Assembly: GCA_028023455.1 (NCBI GenBank)
Contig: JAQFVV010013405.1
Coordinates: 1 to 64,000, forward strand
Reading direction: 5' to 3'
Source: Epiperipatus broadwayi
Lineage: Eukaryota; Onychophora; Udeonychophora; Euonychophora; Peripatidae
Length of the DNA: 64,000 nt
Shown here one piece after another: positions 50,583 to 63,770 of this stretch; the first letter of the stretch is position 1; every line of letters begins with the position of its first letter. The notes under the pieces were generated by a model. That model saw nothing but the letters and a program-made list of their open reading frames with translations. It did no database searches and was not told the DNA's origin. A program made the translations under genes and the position numbers.

Positions 50583-52255
50583 TAAATCATCACCATCAAC
50601 CATTATCAATCCATTGCAGGATGAAGATCTCTCCAAGTTCAATCCATATTTTCCGATCTTTAGCTTCTCTTCTCCACATCACCCCTGCACACTTTTTTAT
50701 TTCATCCATCCATCTTACATGTGGTCTCTTTCTGAGGCTTTTAAATCTCTGGGAATCCAGTTTAAGATTTCAATTGTCCATCTATTATCATTTTTTCTAG
50801 CAATATGTCCAGTCCAACTCCACTTCAGTATTTTAATCTTTTCTATGAGGCCAGTAACACCTGTTTGTTCTCTTATCCATATATTGTATTTTCAATCTTT
50901 TCTTGTTACTCCCAACAAGTATCTTTCAATACTTCTTTGAGTGATCTGAAGTATCTGTATTGCTCTTCTATTAAGTGTCCAAGTCTCAGATCCATAAGTA
51001 AGAACTGGTAAAACACATTTATTAAAAACCTTCCTTTTCAAACACATAGGCATATTTCCTTTTAGTATCAAGTTATTTTTACCAAAAGCACTCAAACCAA
51101 TTTTAATTCTGTGATTAATTTGATCCATTATGTTTCCATCTGTATTAATAATCTGACCAAGGTATTTGTAACTGTTAACTTCTTCTAACTCTTCATAATC
51201 AATCTTTATTTTCATATTTTGAGAAAAGCCATTAAATATTACTTTAGTCTTTTTAACATTTATCTTTAATCCTACTTTCTTACTTTCATCTGATAACTCC
51301 TGCAACATTTCCTGAAGCTCCAAATCATTATTTTCAAAAACAACTACATTATCTCAAAATATAAATGACCTAAATAATCCCCATTTATTTTCACTCCTTT
51401 AGCTTCCCATTTTAATCCACAAAATACTTCTTGCAACACTGCCGTAAAAAGTTTTGGAGATATGGAGTCACCCTATCTTACACTCTTCTCAATGTTGACT
51501 TTCCTAGTATCATTATTTAATGTAATTGTTGCTGTTGCATTTTTATAAATATTCTTTAAAATATGACAATATCCCGGATCTATACCTTGATGATCCAATG
51601 CTTTAATCACTGAATAAATATTTATAGAATCAAATGCCTTTTCATAATCTACAAGTCCAAAGCATAATGACAACTCATATGGATTTGACCTTTCTATAAC
51701 TTCTCTCAATACCTGGATATGATCTACTGTACTAAAACCACTTTTAAATCCAGCTTGTTCTCTTGGTTGGTGGAAATCCAATATTCTCTGTAGAAGAGTT
51801 GTAATTATCTTGGTAAAAATTTTGTATAAAACTATAAAAGACTGATAGGTCTGTAATTTCTAATATCTTTTTTATCACCTTTTTTAAATATTAATATTAA
51901 TACTGCAATCTTCCAATCATCTGGTACATCTTTATCATTTAGACATTTGGTATATAACTTTGCTAAAAAAAATTTATTTCTTCACCTGCTTCTTTTAATA
52001 TATCAGTTATAATTCCATCATTACCTGGAGCTTTTCCTTTCGTCATACATTTAATTGCATGTCTCACTTCTTCATTTAAAATTTTGGGCAATTCGGAAGA
52101 TGTAATAGATATAGGAGGTACTTGTTCTTTATTACTATATAATTCTTGATAAAAGTCTCCTACCCATTTCATGATGTCATCTCTCTTTTTAGTAATATTC
52201 CATTTTTTTTCTTATTGCAGATGTAAATTTCCTACCAATACCAAAATGTTGTTTT
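50583..52255 (-). pseudogene. RTE-type LINE, 5'-truncated, reverse transcriptase largely readable
   Basis: Minus-strand frames give, in order: KGKAPGNDGI (RT motif 1, near 52040), EQ-type AGFKSGFSTVDHIQVL (motif 2), FGLVDYEKAFDSIN (motif A with catalytic Asp, about 51655-51620), a damaged FADD region (near 51345: a one-base loss and Asp changed to Asn), VGLKINVKKTKV, YKYLGQIINTDG, TYGSETW and QRSIERYLLG. It closes with RWMDEIKKCAGVMWRREAKDR and a TGATGGTGATGA tail. This block order and the tail are characteristic of the RTE/BovB-like group. The apurinic endonuclease domain is missing. Frameshifts and the lost catalytic centre make it dead. Confidence 0.9.
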
Positions 52256-53020
52256 ACATTTTTGAGATTTTTGTATAAATATACAGACATAAATGCAATG
52301 AGCATACACACACATAACCTATATAATTAATATTAAGTTGTCAACAGTTTTTTTTACAACTATTTAATGTATGACACATTTTAAAGTCTTTCTGAAATAT
52401 TCGTTAATGAAAAATAATAGCAAACAATTTTAAAATTAGCCAAAAAATATTTCTTTCGAAATAACTCATTGTTTAACTAAAACATTAAATAAAAACCAAT
52501 TGGTAGAAATAACGTCACCTTTTTTTTTATAGAACTCGGAAATGCAATGTTTACTTTATTCGATTTTAAACCAAAATAAATTTCATAAACTTTTTTTTTT
52601 TTTTAATGTCAAATTTTAAGATTTCTGATTTGCCAAGATTAAAATTAAATCAAATTGTTATTTTGGCAGAGGGTCAATGAATGGATTGTATAAATATTAT
52701 AAAATGTTTTAAATTTTATTAATATATACATTCATGCAATCTTTGCCACTGCAAAAATAATAATAGTTCATCTCTCATAAAAATAGCTCAAAATATATGG
52801 AATGTTCTTATATCGATCACTTTCGATCTAATAATCTACCAATTACCGATGTCACGTGAAGACAATTTTTTTATTGCAAGTTTTTCTTTTTTATTGTCAC
52901 TCTATGTTGAAAATATACTGGCATTTAGGTATGTAAATTTAGTAGTTAAAGCACTCTATTCTTAAATTTATATGAGCTTGAGCTTATATAAATGTATAAT
53001 AGTTTTAATAAGAAAAAAAG
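52256..53020. other. A+T-rich DNA without recognised gene
   Basis: Poly-T tracts near 52522 and 52591 and no recognisable feature. Confidence 0.5.
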
Positions 53021-53135
53021 TTCACGTAGCTAATTGGGAAGAGCCGGGAGGATATGTTCTAGATCGCTGGACTGTTGACTTTGAGGTTACATGCTGATTC
53101 TTACTAAATGAAGACTGGTACGATTCCGGCTGAAA
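53021..53135 (+). mobile_element. Possible tRNA-derived SINE or split tRNA relic
   Basis: TAGCTAATTGG (53027-53037) is close to the A-box and GGTACGATTCC (53117-53127) differs from the B-box at one base. The 80-base gap is about twice that of a simple tRNA, which would need an insertion or a composite SINE head. The segment between is more complex than its surroundings. Confidence 0.35.
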
Positions 53136-53199
53136 TCCAGTTAATATTTAAATATGTTATTTTTAAATACTGGTTTAATGTTTCCTGATTGAAAAAAAA

Positions 53200-56100
53200 A
53201 AAAGTTATTAAATGGAATTAATTAACAGTTACATGATATTTTTTTTTAAAAAAACCACACGGCCATTTAATAACACTAAAAGTAAGTAATTCTTTTTTGC
53301 TCAGTGTTTCTTAATTTATTTATTTTTACTCCAATACCTCTGAGATTTTAAAATGTTCTTATATATATTTAATTATGCTTTTATATTTTTATATATATAA
53401 ATTTCCAGCAGTTGTACAATCGAAAAAGACAAAGAACTAAAATTCAATCTCGAATAATAGAACATTTATTTGATTACAGGCTTAAGTATTACAATATATA
53501 CTGTAAGGATTGAAATCGTCCAACGCTTACTCTCAATTGTTATCAAAAAAATATGTTTATAAAATATTTCAGAGATTTTGCTTAAAGTTATATTTATCAT
53601 CATTTTGAAATTTATAAAAGTAATTTTTTATGTGAGAGTAGTGAAAAGGCAATAGTAACAATAACAACAACAACAAAAAAGGATGAAATTAAAATAAAAT
53701 ATGTTATCGTATTAAAATGATATAAAATTAATAATAACCCAAATTAGAAATGTATGTGTGTATTGTTAGTTATTTGCATTTAGATTTTCAGATATATATA
53801 TAATCTTTCTAAAATATTGGAGTATAATCACTTATACTATTGTTATTGTTTACATTAACAAAAAAGGCTAGAAAACGTACGCGAATTGTGAAAAGATATA
53901 TAAGATAAAAAAGAGAAGGAAAAATTCTTTTTACTTAGAATTGTCGAGTGCAGTGAAAAAACGTTATTAGAAAACTTTTACCTTATTAATTTCGCTTTTA
54001 CTAACGGCAAGATAAATTTCCATTTACGTCTTGCATAATTGTCAAGATGCATTAGAAAGCAAACTACCTGTCTAAGGATTTTTCCATTCTCTCATCTGTA
54101 CGTTCTATCTTGTATCAATGGAATACCGTGAACGTAGACATGCGTAGCTAAAGAAGGAAACCGTATATTTAGTGAACTCATCCCAACCCGAATAAAAAAA
54201 GATCACAATTGTAAACAAGGAAAATATTACTGCTAATCATCTTAATCATATCATCATTCAGTAAAGGCAATATTTAAGAAAAATAATAAAGAATAGTTCT
54301 AAAGTCAAACGTTTTCGTAAACTACTACAGGAAACGATAATCTAAACATTGAATCAGGGGAAGGAAATAAAATTAAAAATAAATTGAAAATCCATATACT
54401 GTATATAAAATTTGTAAAACATGATTGATCAATCATAATTTAACTAAACAAAGTATAAATGAGTTTCTAACCATTTTATTATCTTGTATAATTAATGAAT
54501 TTTGTGTTCATAGATAGGAAGAACCATAGCTAGTATCATTATTATTACTTTTTTAGTATTATATAATAATACGCACGCATCAATTTATTATCATATGTAT
54601 ATAAAAAAGATGTGTAATCTGTATTACGATTCTTTAGCATTCATGTTAAAACGACTCTTTTTTTTTTCTATATATTTCCTTTTCTCTTTTATTGTTAATA
54701 CATATTTGCTGTATTAATTGTAATTATTCATGACTACACATTATTTAAGCATATAACGTATTGTCTTCATTTTAATACTCATGCCTTTGATAAGCCTTTA
54801 TATAACAAATATTACATCTATTTTATAAATTCAATGAAAGCTTAATTAATGAAATGGCCATTACTCTCTTATTGTTATTTTCATTTTATTGTTGCCTCTC
54901 ACTTATGTCATAATAAAAGATAAAGCAAATATTTTATTCAAAATTTATCTTTCTTTGATTTTTTTTTAATTTGGAGCTATCCATAACCCATGCCTTTATA
55001 AGTATACAAAACAAATTAAAATCCCATAGATATATAAATATATTATGAGTATAGTCTAGATTCCATCAAAGGTACCTTTCTGGAATATACAGTGAACAAA
55101 TGATCTTGAGTCTTAGCTAAGTTCATTTAATGACATATTAGTATAAAGGCAAGCATGAGTACAGACCATTTATAACTGTGAACTTCGCAAGGGAATTAAG
55201 CAGATTTAGAGGAATCTTCTAACCAATTTCATAGGTTACAATTTGGCACTGAAATTCACCAATCATAGTGAACAAAGTAAACCTTACTTTCATAGAATTA
55301 CAATATATAACATATCTTTTGTTACTGTTAGCTTCATTAACTTTTTTATGGGACTCTTAAGATCACAATAAAATAAACAACAGCTATTTGAAATAATTTC
55401 TTACAACTCTAGAAAAAGGTGTTTTACAATTGCACTTAGGTTTGGGAGTTTGGTGTTTATATGTTAAAACTCTGGGTCTAAAATTTTCATTTCTGATTAA
55501 TAATTTTTATTGAAAAACATCGCAAACGTTTATTACCATATATAATAATTATGGATCAGTGGATTAACATATATATTACATCAGTTTTATGTTATGCCAT
55601 GCTAACCTTATTTATATAATAAATAATCACTCTTAAATTACACTATATATTTATTAAATTGTGGTAGATAGTAAGTTTTTTATACTTATACTATAGAGAT
55701 CAGTGTGTCACTTTAATCAAAAAACTTGAAAATGTGGTTATATATTGACTAAAAATGGTATACTCCTCACATATAAAACTAATAAATAATATTACAAGAG
55801 GATGGGTGGATAAATTTAGTCAATAATGGAAGACAATAAAAATTCACTTTAGAAAAAAATAATATGCATAATAATTAAAATCATGCAAAATTAAAAATAA
55901 TATAAATATGCTCATTTGCAAAAATGTAACAAGGAGTGTATTTATACAAATTAGAAAAAAAGCAGAACAAAACTGCCAATCAATATATGTGAGCAGTATC
56001 TTACACAGAGTGCAGCATGACAACATGTGAAGAATTTAGTATTTCAAAGTGTGCATATAGCACAGAATTAACTGTGATGATTTTATTATGCAGAATAAAT

Positions 56101-57060
56101 AAGTAGAGAAACAAAATGCAGCTAAATTATAGTTCAACACTACATAGAACTATGTGTGCAGGGACTAAATAAGAAAAGTGTAAATTAATGCAATTGTAGA
56201 TGAAGTGCAATAAGTTTTTCTAATAATAAAATCAGGATTATAAAAAATAATATTTAATTAAAAAAAAATATTTAGACAATGATTTAAAAGTTAAAGTTAA
56301 TCTTTAAAAAAAATTAAAAAATGTATTTTGTTTCTTAAATTGATGTTTCATAATAATTGTATCTTTCCCATACCAATTCAGACCTATATCCACAAATAAT
56401 TTAATGTATCCATCCATATCTGTGCAGATACATATATAAATAAAGGGGAATGTGAGAAATTGAGAATAAATCCAAACAAAGAGAGTAAATCGCCCTCCTT
56501 AGGCTATAAATTAAAAGCACTGTAAATATTCAATACTTGAAATGGTTTAATTCATAGCCTAAGGGAGGGTAACTTATTTTCTTTTACATATATATGTAAG
56601 ACTGCAAAAAAGGAGTACACTGTCAACTGAAAAAGACTTTAATTTGACTTTGAGGGAGCAAAAGAACCCAGCAGGGCAAATTACTTCTGCCCAACTCATA
56701 TGTTCTTTTTATTATAGCTACTTTATGATCACTCATATAATACATGGACATTAACAAACCATTAGCTTGTGTTGAGAATTTATTAACTTTTCACATCTGA
56801 GTTTTAGATTAAAAAGCATTATGATCTTTTTCCTCATCCTTAACTGAAATACCAGTTGAGATTTCTTGAAGGTATAATAAATGCATGTGTGATAAAACTG
56901 TTTTAAATAGATATTAACAATTATGGCAGTCAAACTAAATTATAACCATTATTCATGAGATGCTGTCACCAGCCAAAGCAGTAGTTGGTGATTGAAGATG
57001 GGGAATGCTAAGAATTCCCTGATTGCAGACACAGGCGGCCATTTGTTGATGACTTTTTAT
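53200..57060. other. A+T-rich DNA, no gene recognised
   Basis: Mostly low-complexity. The part from 53860 to 54200 keeps more CG dinucleotides than its neighbours but has no open frame. Short frames at 55844-56026 and 56751-56933 look random. Confidence 0.5.
56492..56570. repeat. Short inverted repeat (about 24-bp arms)
   Basis: 56492-56515 and 56546-56570 are inverted copies built on CCTTAGGCTAT with a few mismatches and a 30-base spacer. It could form a stable hairpin or be a tiny MITE. No gene adjoins it. Confidence 0.75.
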
Positions 57061-57089
57061 TTAAATATTTACAAATGCAGATATTTTTG

Positions 57090-59095
57090 AGTGAAGGAAG
57101 ATTGTATAAAATGGAAAAAAGGACTAACATTAAATGGAACATTTGTAAACTTAGTGAAGTTGGAAGAAAAGTTGAGAAAATTGATTTTAGAATGTGGATT
57201 TATATTTAGTATGAGGACATAAATATTGAAAGCACAAACTGAGAAATTCAAAATCAATGTCATGGACATTGATGGTATACCAGTCAGAATCATAAAATTG
57301 ATTATTCAATGGAGGGAAAAATATCAAATGGAGATAATTCAGGTTTTTGCCTCAATATGTTCTCATTGTAATGAAGTAGTAGATTTTAGAATGGATGTAC
57401 AAAATGTGGAAGACATTAATGCTAGAATTGGTAAATGACTGAAAAATTAAAATATTTTGAGTAAATGACTGAAAAATTAAAATACTTTGAGTAAATTTGG
57501 CTATCCATGATATAATGAGAAAGAACACAGACTTGTGAAGTTTGTAGAAAAAGAAAAACTTTATATTATGAATTTTTTCTTTGAGAAAATGCTAAATGAA
57601 AATAGAAGTATCTAAATAAATATAAAAGAGGATTGAATTTTATTTTGACTATCAGAAACTATGTAATTGAATATTATAGTGTTCCTAGTAGATTCAACAC
57701 AAGAAATGATAATTGGTCTATGAGATGTAAAATAAGGAAGTGTTAAAGCAAAATAGAAAGATGAAAAATTATTAAGAAAAACAGTATTCACCATTGATAT
57801 TCTTAATCCTCAGAAACATTCCAATGAATGTAAATTAGAACTACCAAATCATTTTAAAACATTAACAGACTTTAAAAGGGGTTCAAATTTGAATGAAATT
57901 AATAGGAAGACAACTGATACACTATTAAAAAGTATAGAAAAGATTGTTACTACAAAAAACTTAGCACTCTATTAGTATATTTTTTTTATTGAGACAAGAC
58001 AATATGTAAAGAAAAGAAGGAATATACTTTTTTTAAAATGATCCATTAGAAATAATTAAATATTTAGAGTTCCGTGAAGTAGTGTGAAAAGAAATTAATA
58101 ATATAAAAAAAATATAATTGTAAATTAACAAGGAAAGCTACTGAAGAAAACAAAAGTATGAAAAATGTAAAACAACATCTTGATATTGTAAGAAATTTAT
58201 TTCTGCAATAAGAAGGAAAGATGGAACTATTATTAAAGTAGAGATGACATCATGAAACATGGATGAGTTCTAAAAAAATTATATCATAATAAAGAATATT
58301 ATAAAGTATTTTCTAAAATTATTACATATTTTGAATGAAGTGGGACAGACAGTTAAATCTATAAAGAGGAAAAAGCTCTAGAAAATGATGGAATTATAAA
58401 TCTTAAGTGAAGAAATTTAAAACTGTAGGCAAAGTTATGTGACAAATGTTTAGATATTAAAAATGTATGAGATGATTGGAAGGATACAACATTTTTTAAA
58501 AAAAGATGATTAAAAAGATATTAGAAATCTTTCACAAGACAATAGTAACTTGTTTACAACAAACTTTTGAGTTTTAACCAAGCAAACAAATAAGCTTGAT
58601 GTAAAAATGGTTTTAGTACAGTGGATCATATCCAATTATTGAGAAGTAAAAGTCCAATGAATATGAGTTGCCATTATGCTTTTGATTTGTAGATTCTAAA
58701 AATGCATTTGATTCTAAAAGCACTTCTACAGGGATCATATTATTAGATTATTAAGAGACGTATTCAGTAGTTTTATATATTCTAAAGAATATTTATCAAA
58801 ATGCAACAGCAGTGATTAGATAATATAGTGATAATAAGAGTATTAATTCTGAGAAAGGAATATGAGAGGGTGATTACATATTAAAGTGAGACACTAAGTA
58901 AATAAAAACTAATGAAGACTATTTAGAACATCTAGACATTTCAGATGAACTACTTATTTTTATAAACTATGCTTTACAGATTCAGAAGATGTTGCAAAAG
59001 TTATCAGATAAAAGCAAGAAAGTAAGACTAAAGATAAATGTTAAAAGTTATATTTAATGGATTTTCTCAGAATAAAGATTGATGGTCCTAAATGA
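57090..59095 (+). pseudogene. RTE-type LINE with endonuclease and reverse transcriptase traces
   Basis: Plus-strand frames show the apurinic-like endonuclease: WNICKLSEVGRK near 57130, YQMEIIQVFASICSHCNEVV in the 70-codon frame 57226-57438, and IDFIL-like FILTIRNYV with SRFNTRND near 57640-57700 (normally SDHR, here changed to NDNW). Further on, GGATCATATCCAATTATTGA (58622) encodes the VDHIQ block of motif 2, and 58980-59075 gives LQKMLQKLSDKSKK and INGFSQN-like pieces matching the copy at 50583-52255. It ends abruptly at 59095 without the C-terminal part. Full of stops; older than the 50.6-kb copy. Confidence 0.75.
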
Positions 59096-59800
59096 GAAGT
59101 TAGAATATATATATATATTATAACACCCACCGATATAATATAAACCGCCATTGTTGGCTTTAACCCGAAGCTTCGAATAAAGATATTTGTGAGCATGGTT
59201 TGATCCCATCTCACGCGCCAATCTTACCCGTAGATAAGAATTATCTCATCGAAAACGTAAATAAGGGTTCTGGTATGTATATCTGTTATGGTAGCGCACC
59301 GAACCAGCTCAATCTCAGGGTTTGGGAACGATAGTCTAACTAGAGAACAAAGCTAAAACAAAACTAACTACGTCTTACATGTCTATTATTATATGCGATA
59401 GTTTATTGGATAAAATCCATTAATCTAACCCGGATCTTATCGGGGTTTATCCTATTCACGACCATACCCATTACCAATAAATCCCATTTATACACGCATA
59501 TAAATATCAATATTCAAGCGCACAGCCCATTTATTCTGATCCACACACATATATATAATTCATACACGCATCAAAATAGTGCAAATATATATATCAGAGC
59601 TGTTTATTTAATGTTGTCATTTATTTAATTTTAAAAGAGACTTAATATAGTAATTAATATTGAGGTAACACTAGTTTCTTTATTAAGATACATTCACTGA
59701 ACACATATTTTGTGCCACGTCACTTTACCTTAGTTCACGCGATCAAAGACAAGTCCGCATTTATACCTTGCCAAGAAAACTGGTCTGGTAGATATAACGG

Positions 59801-59968
59801 ATGGCAAATAGTTCCAATAGGGTATATCGAATAGCATATCCCAGAGGTGGAGTAGTTGATTCACTCGCTTTGCGAAAAGGTCCAAATTTTCAAAGATCTT
59901 TCGTCACCATTTCTTTGATGAAACAAAATTTCTTTATTTTATTAACGCAGTTCGTAAGTCCGCTTCAG
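59801..59968 (+). CDS. Candidate short coding exon in the CpG-retaining segment
   Basis: An open frame from Met at 59801 (pieces MANSSNRVYRIAYPRGGVV and SLALRKGPNFQRS) runs to TTCAG/GTGAGT at 59968/59969, an excellent 5' splice donor that would close it in phase 0 after 56 codons. Unspliced, the frame continues to 60004. No domain is recognised and the start context is unremarkable. The support is only the donor, the frame and the CpG-rich setting. Confidence 0.2.
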
Positions 59969-60553
59969 GTGAGTTTCACGACGAGTGTCCACTGGGCCGA
60001 TTAACGAAACCCGCACTATAGAATTACCCCGACATTTTGGGTAAAAAAATATTAAAACTTCTTAAGAAATATTTTACACGTCCTCCTAATCTGGAGTTCA
60101 AGCCGCGTCTCCTTTTCTCTTTTTTTTTATATCTCCTTTCGAGCACAACAAAAAGTTCTTTTGTTTTCACTTTTAACTTTTCAAAATTCTCCCTGTGTAT
60201 CCGTACGCCACTGACCAGTTCTTCCCTTGTTCTTCAAAAAAATACCCACCTGACCAGTTTTCAGACTTCCCGATGCCAGTTATTAACTAAACTGCCTACA
60301 GCAATTAATTCATTTCTATTTCGGTCCTCATATGTTCAAGAGATTACTCAACAAAAGAAAACACGTGTTACCGACAATATTATTAGAACTCAAAAAAAAA
60401 CTTACGGATAAAATATATACGAATAATCAATTATACTTTATACAGCTCTACATATATAATTGATTGTAACCATCACCGATACTACATACGTATATTGTAC
60501 ACTCGCACATACACTATATTTACATATACCTACACACATAACTTTCGCACTCC

Positions 60554-60700
60554 TTGTAACAGGGTTCGAATGACCATTTACATATATATATTTTTTTTGT
60601 TTATACATAGTCGCTCCACATTAACACTAGCAATTAGTAATATATCACATACGCGCGTATTCGAACCCGTTTGTTACAATATATATATATATATATTGTA
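60554..60700. repeat. Inverted repeat with GGTTCGAAT arms and a (TA)n palindrome
   Basis: 60554-60571 (TTGTAACAGGGTTCGAAT) and 60659-60679 are inverted copies with a 3-base difference in spacing. The second arm runs into ACAATATATA...TATATTGT, itself a palindrome (to 60699). Each arm contains a B-box-like GGTTCGAA. No A-box is seen. Confidence 0.7.
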
Positions 60701-61332
60701 CTGGATTGCTCCACAGGATGAACTTACTTACACGTATATATGTTTTGGTTGGTTTCAAACTTTTCCATAATACATTTACAATTTTGTTTACTTATAAATG
60801 TTACCTGAATGAACCGGCACGTTTGAGCAAAATGGGAAATATTATTGATAGCTTTAACTATCAACAATGGCCCACCTTGTCTGATAGATTCAACCACCCA
60901 CTATCCAAACACTTTATTTGTTTTGGAGTAAACCCTGGGCACCAGCTAGTCTCAGACTAACATATTTGGTCAGTAGGTTCATAATCCAGCACTCGAAACG
61001 ATCCCAAAACTAGACCAGTCTAATTTTAATCAATAATAAAATATAGTTTAATTAGTGGTGATTGAATTTATAAAAGATTTGTAAAAGAATTGATAAAAAA
61101 AATTGACCGACAAATAAAGTTTAAGTTTTAAAGACCATTTATTTTAATTAACATTTACTAATTTTAAACATTTTGTAAATCTAATATAACACACTATAAT
61201 ATGTCTTATGAGAAAGCAAAATAATATTTGACATTGATAAATTATCTAACATTCACAAACACGCAAATGAATAGTTCATTTTATGCATGCTTATAGAGTT
61301 CAAATTACTTGTCTCTGTAGGATTTATGAATT

Positions 61333-61859
61333 ACAGTGGTGGCTACTATATATAAATGAGAATAATAAAATGTTTTACCTAGGATTTTTGGAATGTGGAT
61401 ATTGCTTGTTGTTGGCTGCTTCTGATGGAGTATATCTAACTGGTTAGATTTGACATTTCTTGAGGAGATTTGATGCTAATCCATTGGTTTTATTCTTGGA
61501 GACAGTTGAACATTGATGGAGGATTTCTGAGCTGTTATGCAGACATTATTTCATGGGAAGGTTTTGATGATCTTGTTGGACTAAAAGGCTAAAGTAAGAG
61601 CATGGATACATAATATAAATTGCACTGTTATCTGAACTGAAACAAGACTGACACTGAAAACTAGGCTGAAACTGAATGTATGATAAAGTCTGGCTATTTA
61701 TATATGTGAAGTGTTTTTGTTTTAATATCCCCTGGCAATGTGTGTTGTCGAAATTTCTTTAGTAACTAATCCTTTGACATGTTTCTGAACATTATTTAAT
61801 TAGTAGTAGCCACCACAAACATGTTGTTTTTATCTCTTTAATTAGTAGCTCACCACTGT
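61333..61859. mobile_element. Small inverted-repeat element (MITE-like)
   Basis: GTGGTGGCTACTA at 61336-61348 has a perfect inverted copy at 61804-61816 and a slightly longer but imperfect one at 61844-61859 (AGTAGCTCACCACTGT against ACAGTGGTGGCTACT). A TTTAATTAGTAG motif precedes both right-hand copies, so the right end has been duplicated. About 500 bp, no coding frame; it ends in CAGT/ACTG as Tc1/mariner-type ends may, but no target duplication is evident. Confidence 0.6.
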
Positions 61860-62491
61860 GTGTTTTTAAATATAATTTCTTTTTAACTTTCATTTATATT
61901 TTTTATATATATTATTCTAACACCTATAAATTTATTTACACTCGCATGCACATATATAATTTATTATAATAAGTCTGAATAAAAAGAGATTTATATTTTA
62001 ACTTTTAATTTATAATAATCACAACTTTTTAACTTTTATGAACTCTTAGTTTTTTCTATAGAAAAACTCCCCCTCCCCTCTTTTAATTAATCAATTTTAT
62101 TTCAAAAACTAATGATAGAATGCTATCTGACTCTTATTCGAAAACAACTGCATTTCATTTAATAACAACACTTTAGATTTTTACAACTTATTTTTTTAGA
62201 TAAATTAGTATGGGCCAATTTCAATATTGGTACATTGCACCCCCTTGATTTGAGAGTAAAATGTGTCATTTTTGACCATTTTATCTCTGACAACTTTAAT
62301 TCTTAATTCTAATTATTATTATTTTTTTAAGTTTGCCTTTATTTATATCTTTCACTTTTACATACTAAGGACAATCTTCAATTATGCTTTATTTCTTTCT
62401 ATGCTGAAGACATTGCTTACAATGTTCCGAGTCCTGGATAGTGACCACTGGGACAAACTAATTTTGTGGCACAGGGATCTTTTGGAAATAA
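61860..62491. other. A+T-rich DNA without recognised gene
   Basis: Includes a C/T-rich tract ACTCCCCCTCCCCTC near 62065-62079. No coding or RNA feature was recognised before the open frame at 62492. Confidence 0.45.
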
Positions 62492-62677
62492 GGCAGAGGC
62501 AGATTCACTGACTTATACCGAATTACACATATAAAAAATGAAGCTTCATTTGCCGGGTTTCTACCGGACTTGAAGAAAGAAAGAGTCACAGTGAATGGCA
62601 GGAATTATCAACTGTCCATTTTTGACTTATGCTTTGGAATGAGGTACGAGATATGGGGATTCTCCCCTGAAAAGTAA
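62492..62677 (+). CDS. Unassigned open segment, possible exon or transposon fragment
   Basis: The frame is open for 61 codons without an initiating Met near its start, with balanced composition (pieces RITHIKNEASFAGFLPDLKK, ERVTVNGRNYQLSIFD, CFGMRYEIWGFSPEK). It begins after an in-frame TAA at 62489-62491, and a GGCAG acceptor-like site lies close by. GTAACT overlaps its end and could be a donor. It reads like real protein rather than A+T noise, but I recognise no family. Neighbouring frames (62400-62510 and 62679-62861) may belong to the same decayed gene. Confidence 0.3.
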   Translation, partial: GRGRFTDLYRITHIKNEASFAGFLPDLKKERVTVNGRNYQLSIFDLCFGMRYEIWGFSPEK

Positions 62678-62861
62678 CTTGCGGCTCATGCTGGATTTTC
62701 CCAGTGTGCATTTTAAAAGAGAAATGATCCCTGCCAATCCATTATGGGTACTAAGATTTATCCAGTCGACAGCTTTAAACTTAACCTTATCTAAAACTTA
62801 TTTCAACACCACCCTCATTCCCTTTAGATTCAAATCCTTATGCACTTTTAATACAACTTAG

Positions 62862-63770
62862 ATTGACTTTATATTTATAATAATCTTTCAATATTATTTT
62901 TAAATACACCTGAACATTACTTTAACATATTTATTTATATTACAATATTATTTATAACTCTTACAAACATTATTTAAAATATTTATTTACACTAATCTTA
63001 TAATATTATCTTTAAACCATAATGAACATTTTAAATATTAGTTTTGTGATACTATTTTTAAACCATTATTTTAACTTCTATATTTACATGCTTATATTCA
63101 GAAAACTATTTTATTTTGTTGCTCTTTATTATTATACAAAGATTTTATTGGATTTGATTACTTTAAACCATTTATTTATTTCCTTTTATTAACTTACGTA
63201 TATTCAAAACTATTTTATTTTACTACGATTCATTGTTTATTATTATTTACTACAGATAAAGTACACTTATTTGCTTAACTTGATTTTATCAATTTTATTT
63301 TAACTACTTGACCTACTTATTTATTTACGAACATTTTTTTAAATTAATATGTGCATGAAGAAAAAAAAAACAAAATCTTTTATTTTGCGAAGCCTCTGGT
63401 ATTATTATTACTTTCAAACATTTAACTTATTATTCTTCAGTTATTTTTAAATTTATTATCTTAGTTTTAAATAGAAGTTTCAGATTTAAACTTCTCAGAT
63501 TTATTTACATTAGAATAAACATATTCGTGCTCATTGTCCATTTCCGGTCCTTTTTGTTTCCGTTTACTTTAATATTCCATCCATTAACTAACTTCTAAAC
63601 TATGTCAGGTCATTTCTTCTTTCTACATACTAACTCTACAATATAAACTAACCTTCCTCTCTTATCTATCCCACTTTTATAATTTATTACTTTATCTCTT
63701 TCTCTTTCCATTCTATTTTTAACTTTGTAAATCAGAAAAACCTTGATATTTAGACAAACTCCGAATTACT
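62862..63770. other. A+T-rich DNA without recognised gene
   Basis: No supported feature apart from poly-A/T tracts. Confidence 0.5.

Larger units (their letters stand above)
59100..60960. other. CpG-retaining segment
   Basis: CG dinucleotides are visibly denser here than anywhere else in the window (for example around 59140-59330, 59740-60030 and 60180-60310), and base composition is more balanced. It follows directly on the broken end of the RTE remnant. It could be a recently inserted element not yet decayed by methylation, or an unmethylated regulatory island. No matching long terminal repeats or protein domain were recognised. Confidence 0.6.

Noticed and set aside
59280-59320. A tRNA primer-site-like TGGTAGCGCACCGAACC
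   Set aside because: It matches no primer site I know, and no LTR ends next to it.
60495-60770. 91-codon Thr/Tyr-rich frame
   Set aside because: It arises from (TA)n and CATACA-type simple sequence and has no domain.
62064-62080. CCCCCTCCCCTC tract as a polypurine tract of another LTR element on the minus strand
   Set aside because: No LTR start follows it and no second repeat copy was found.
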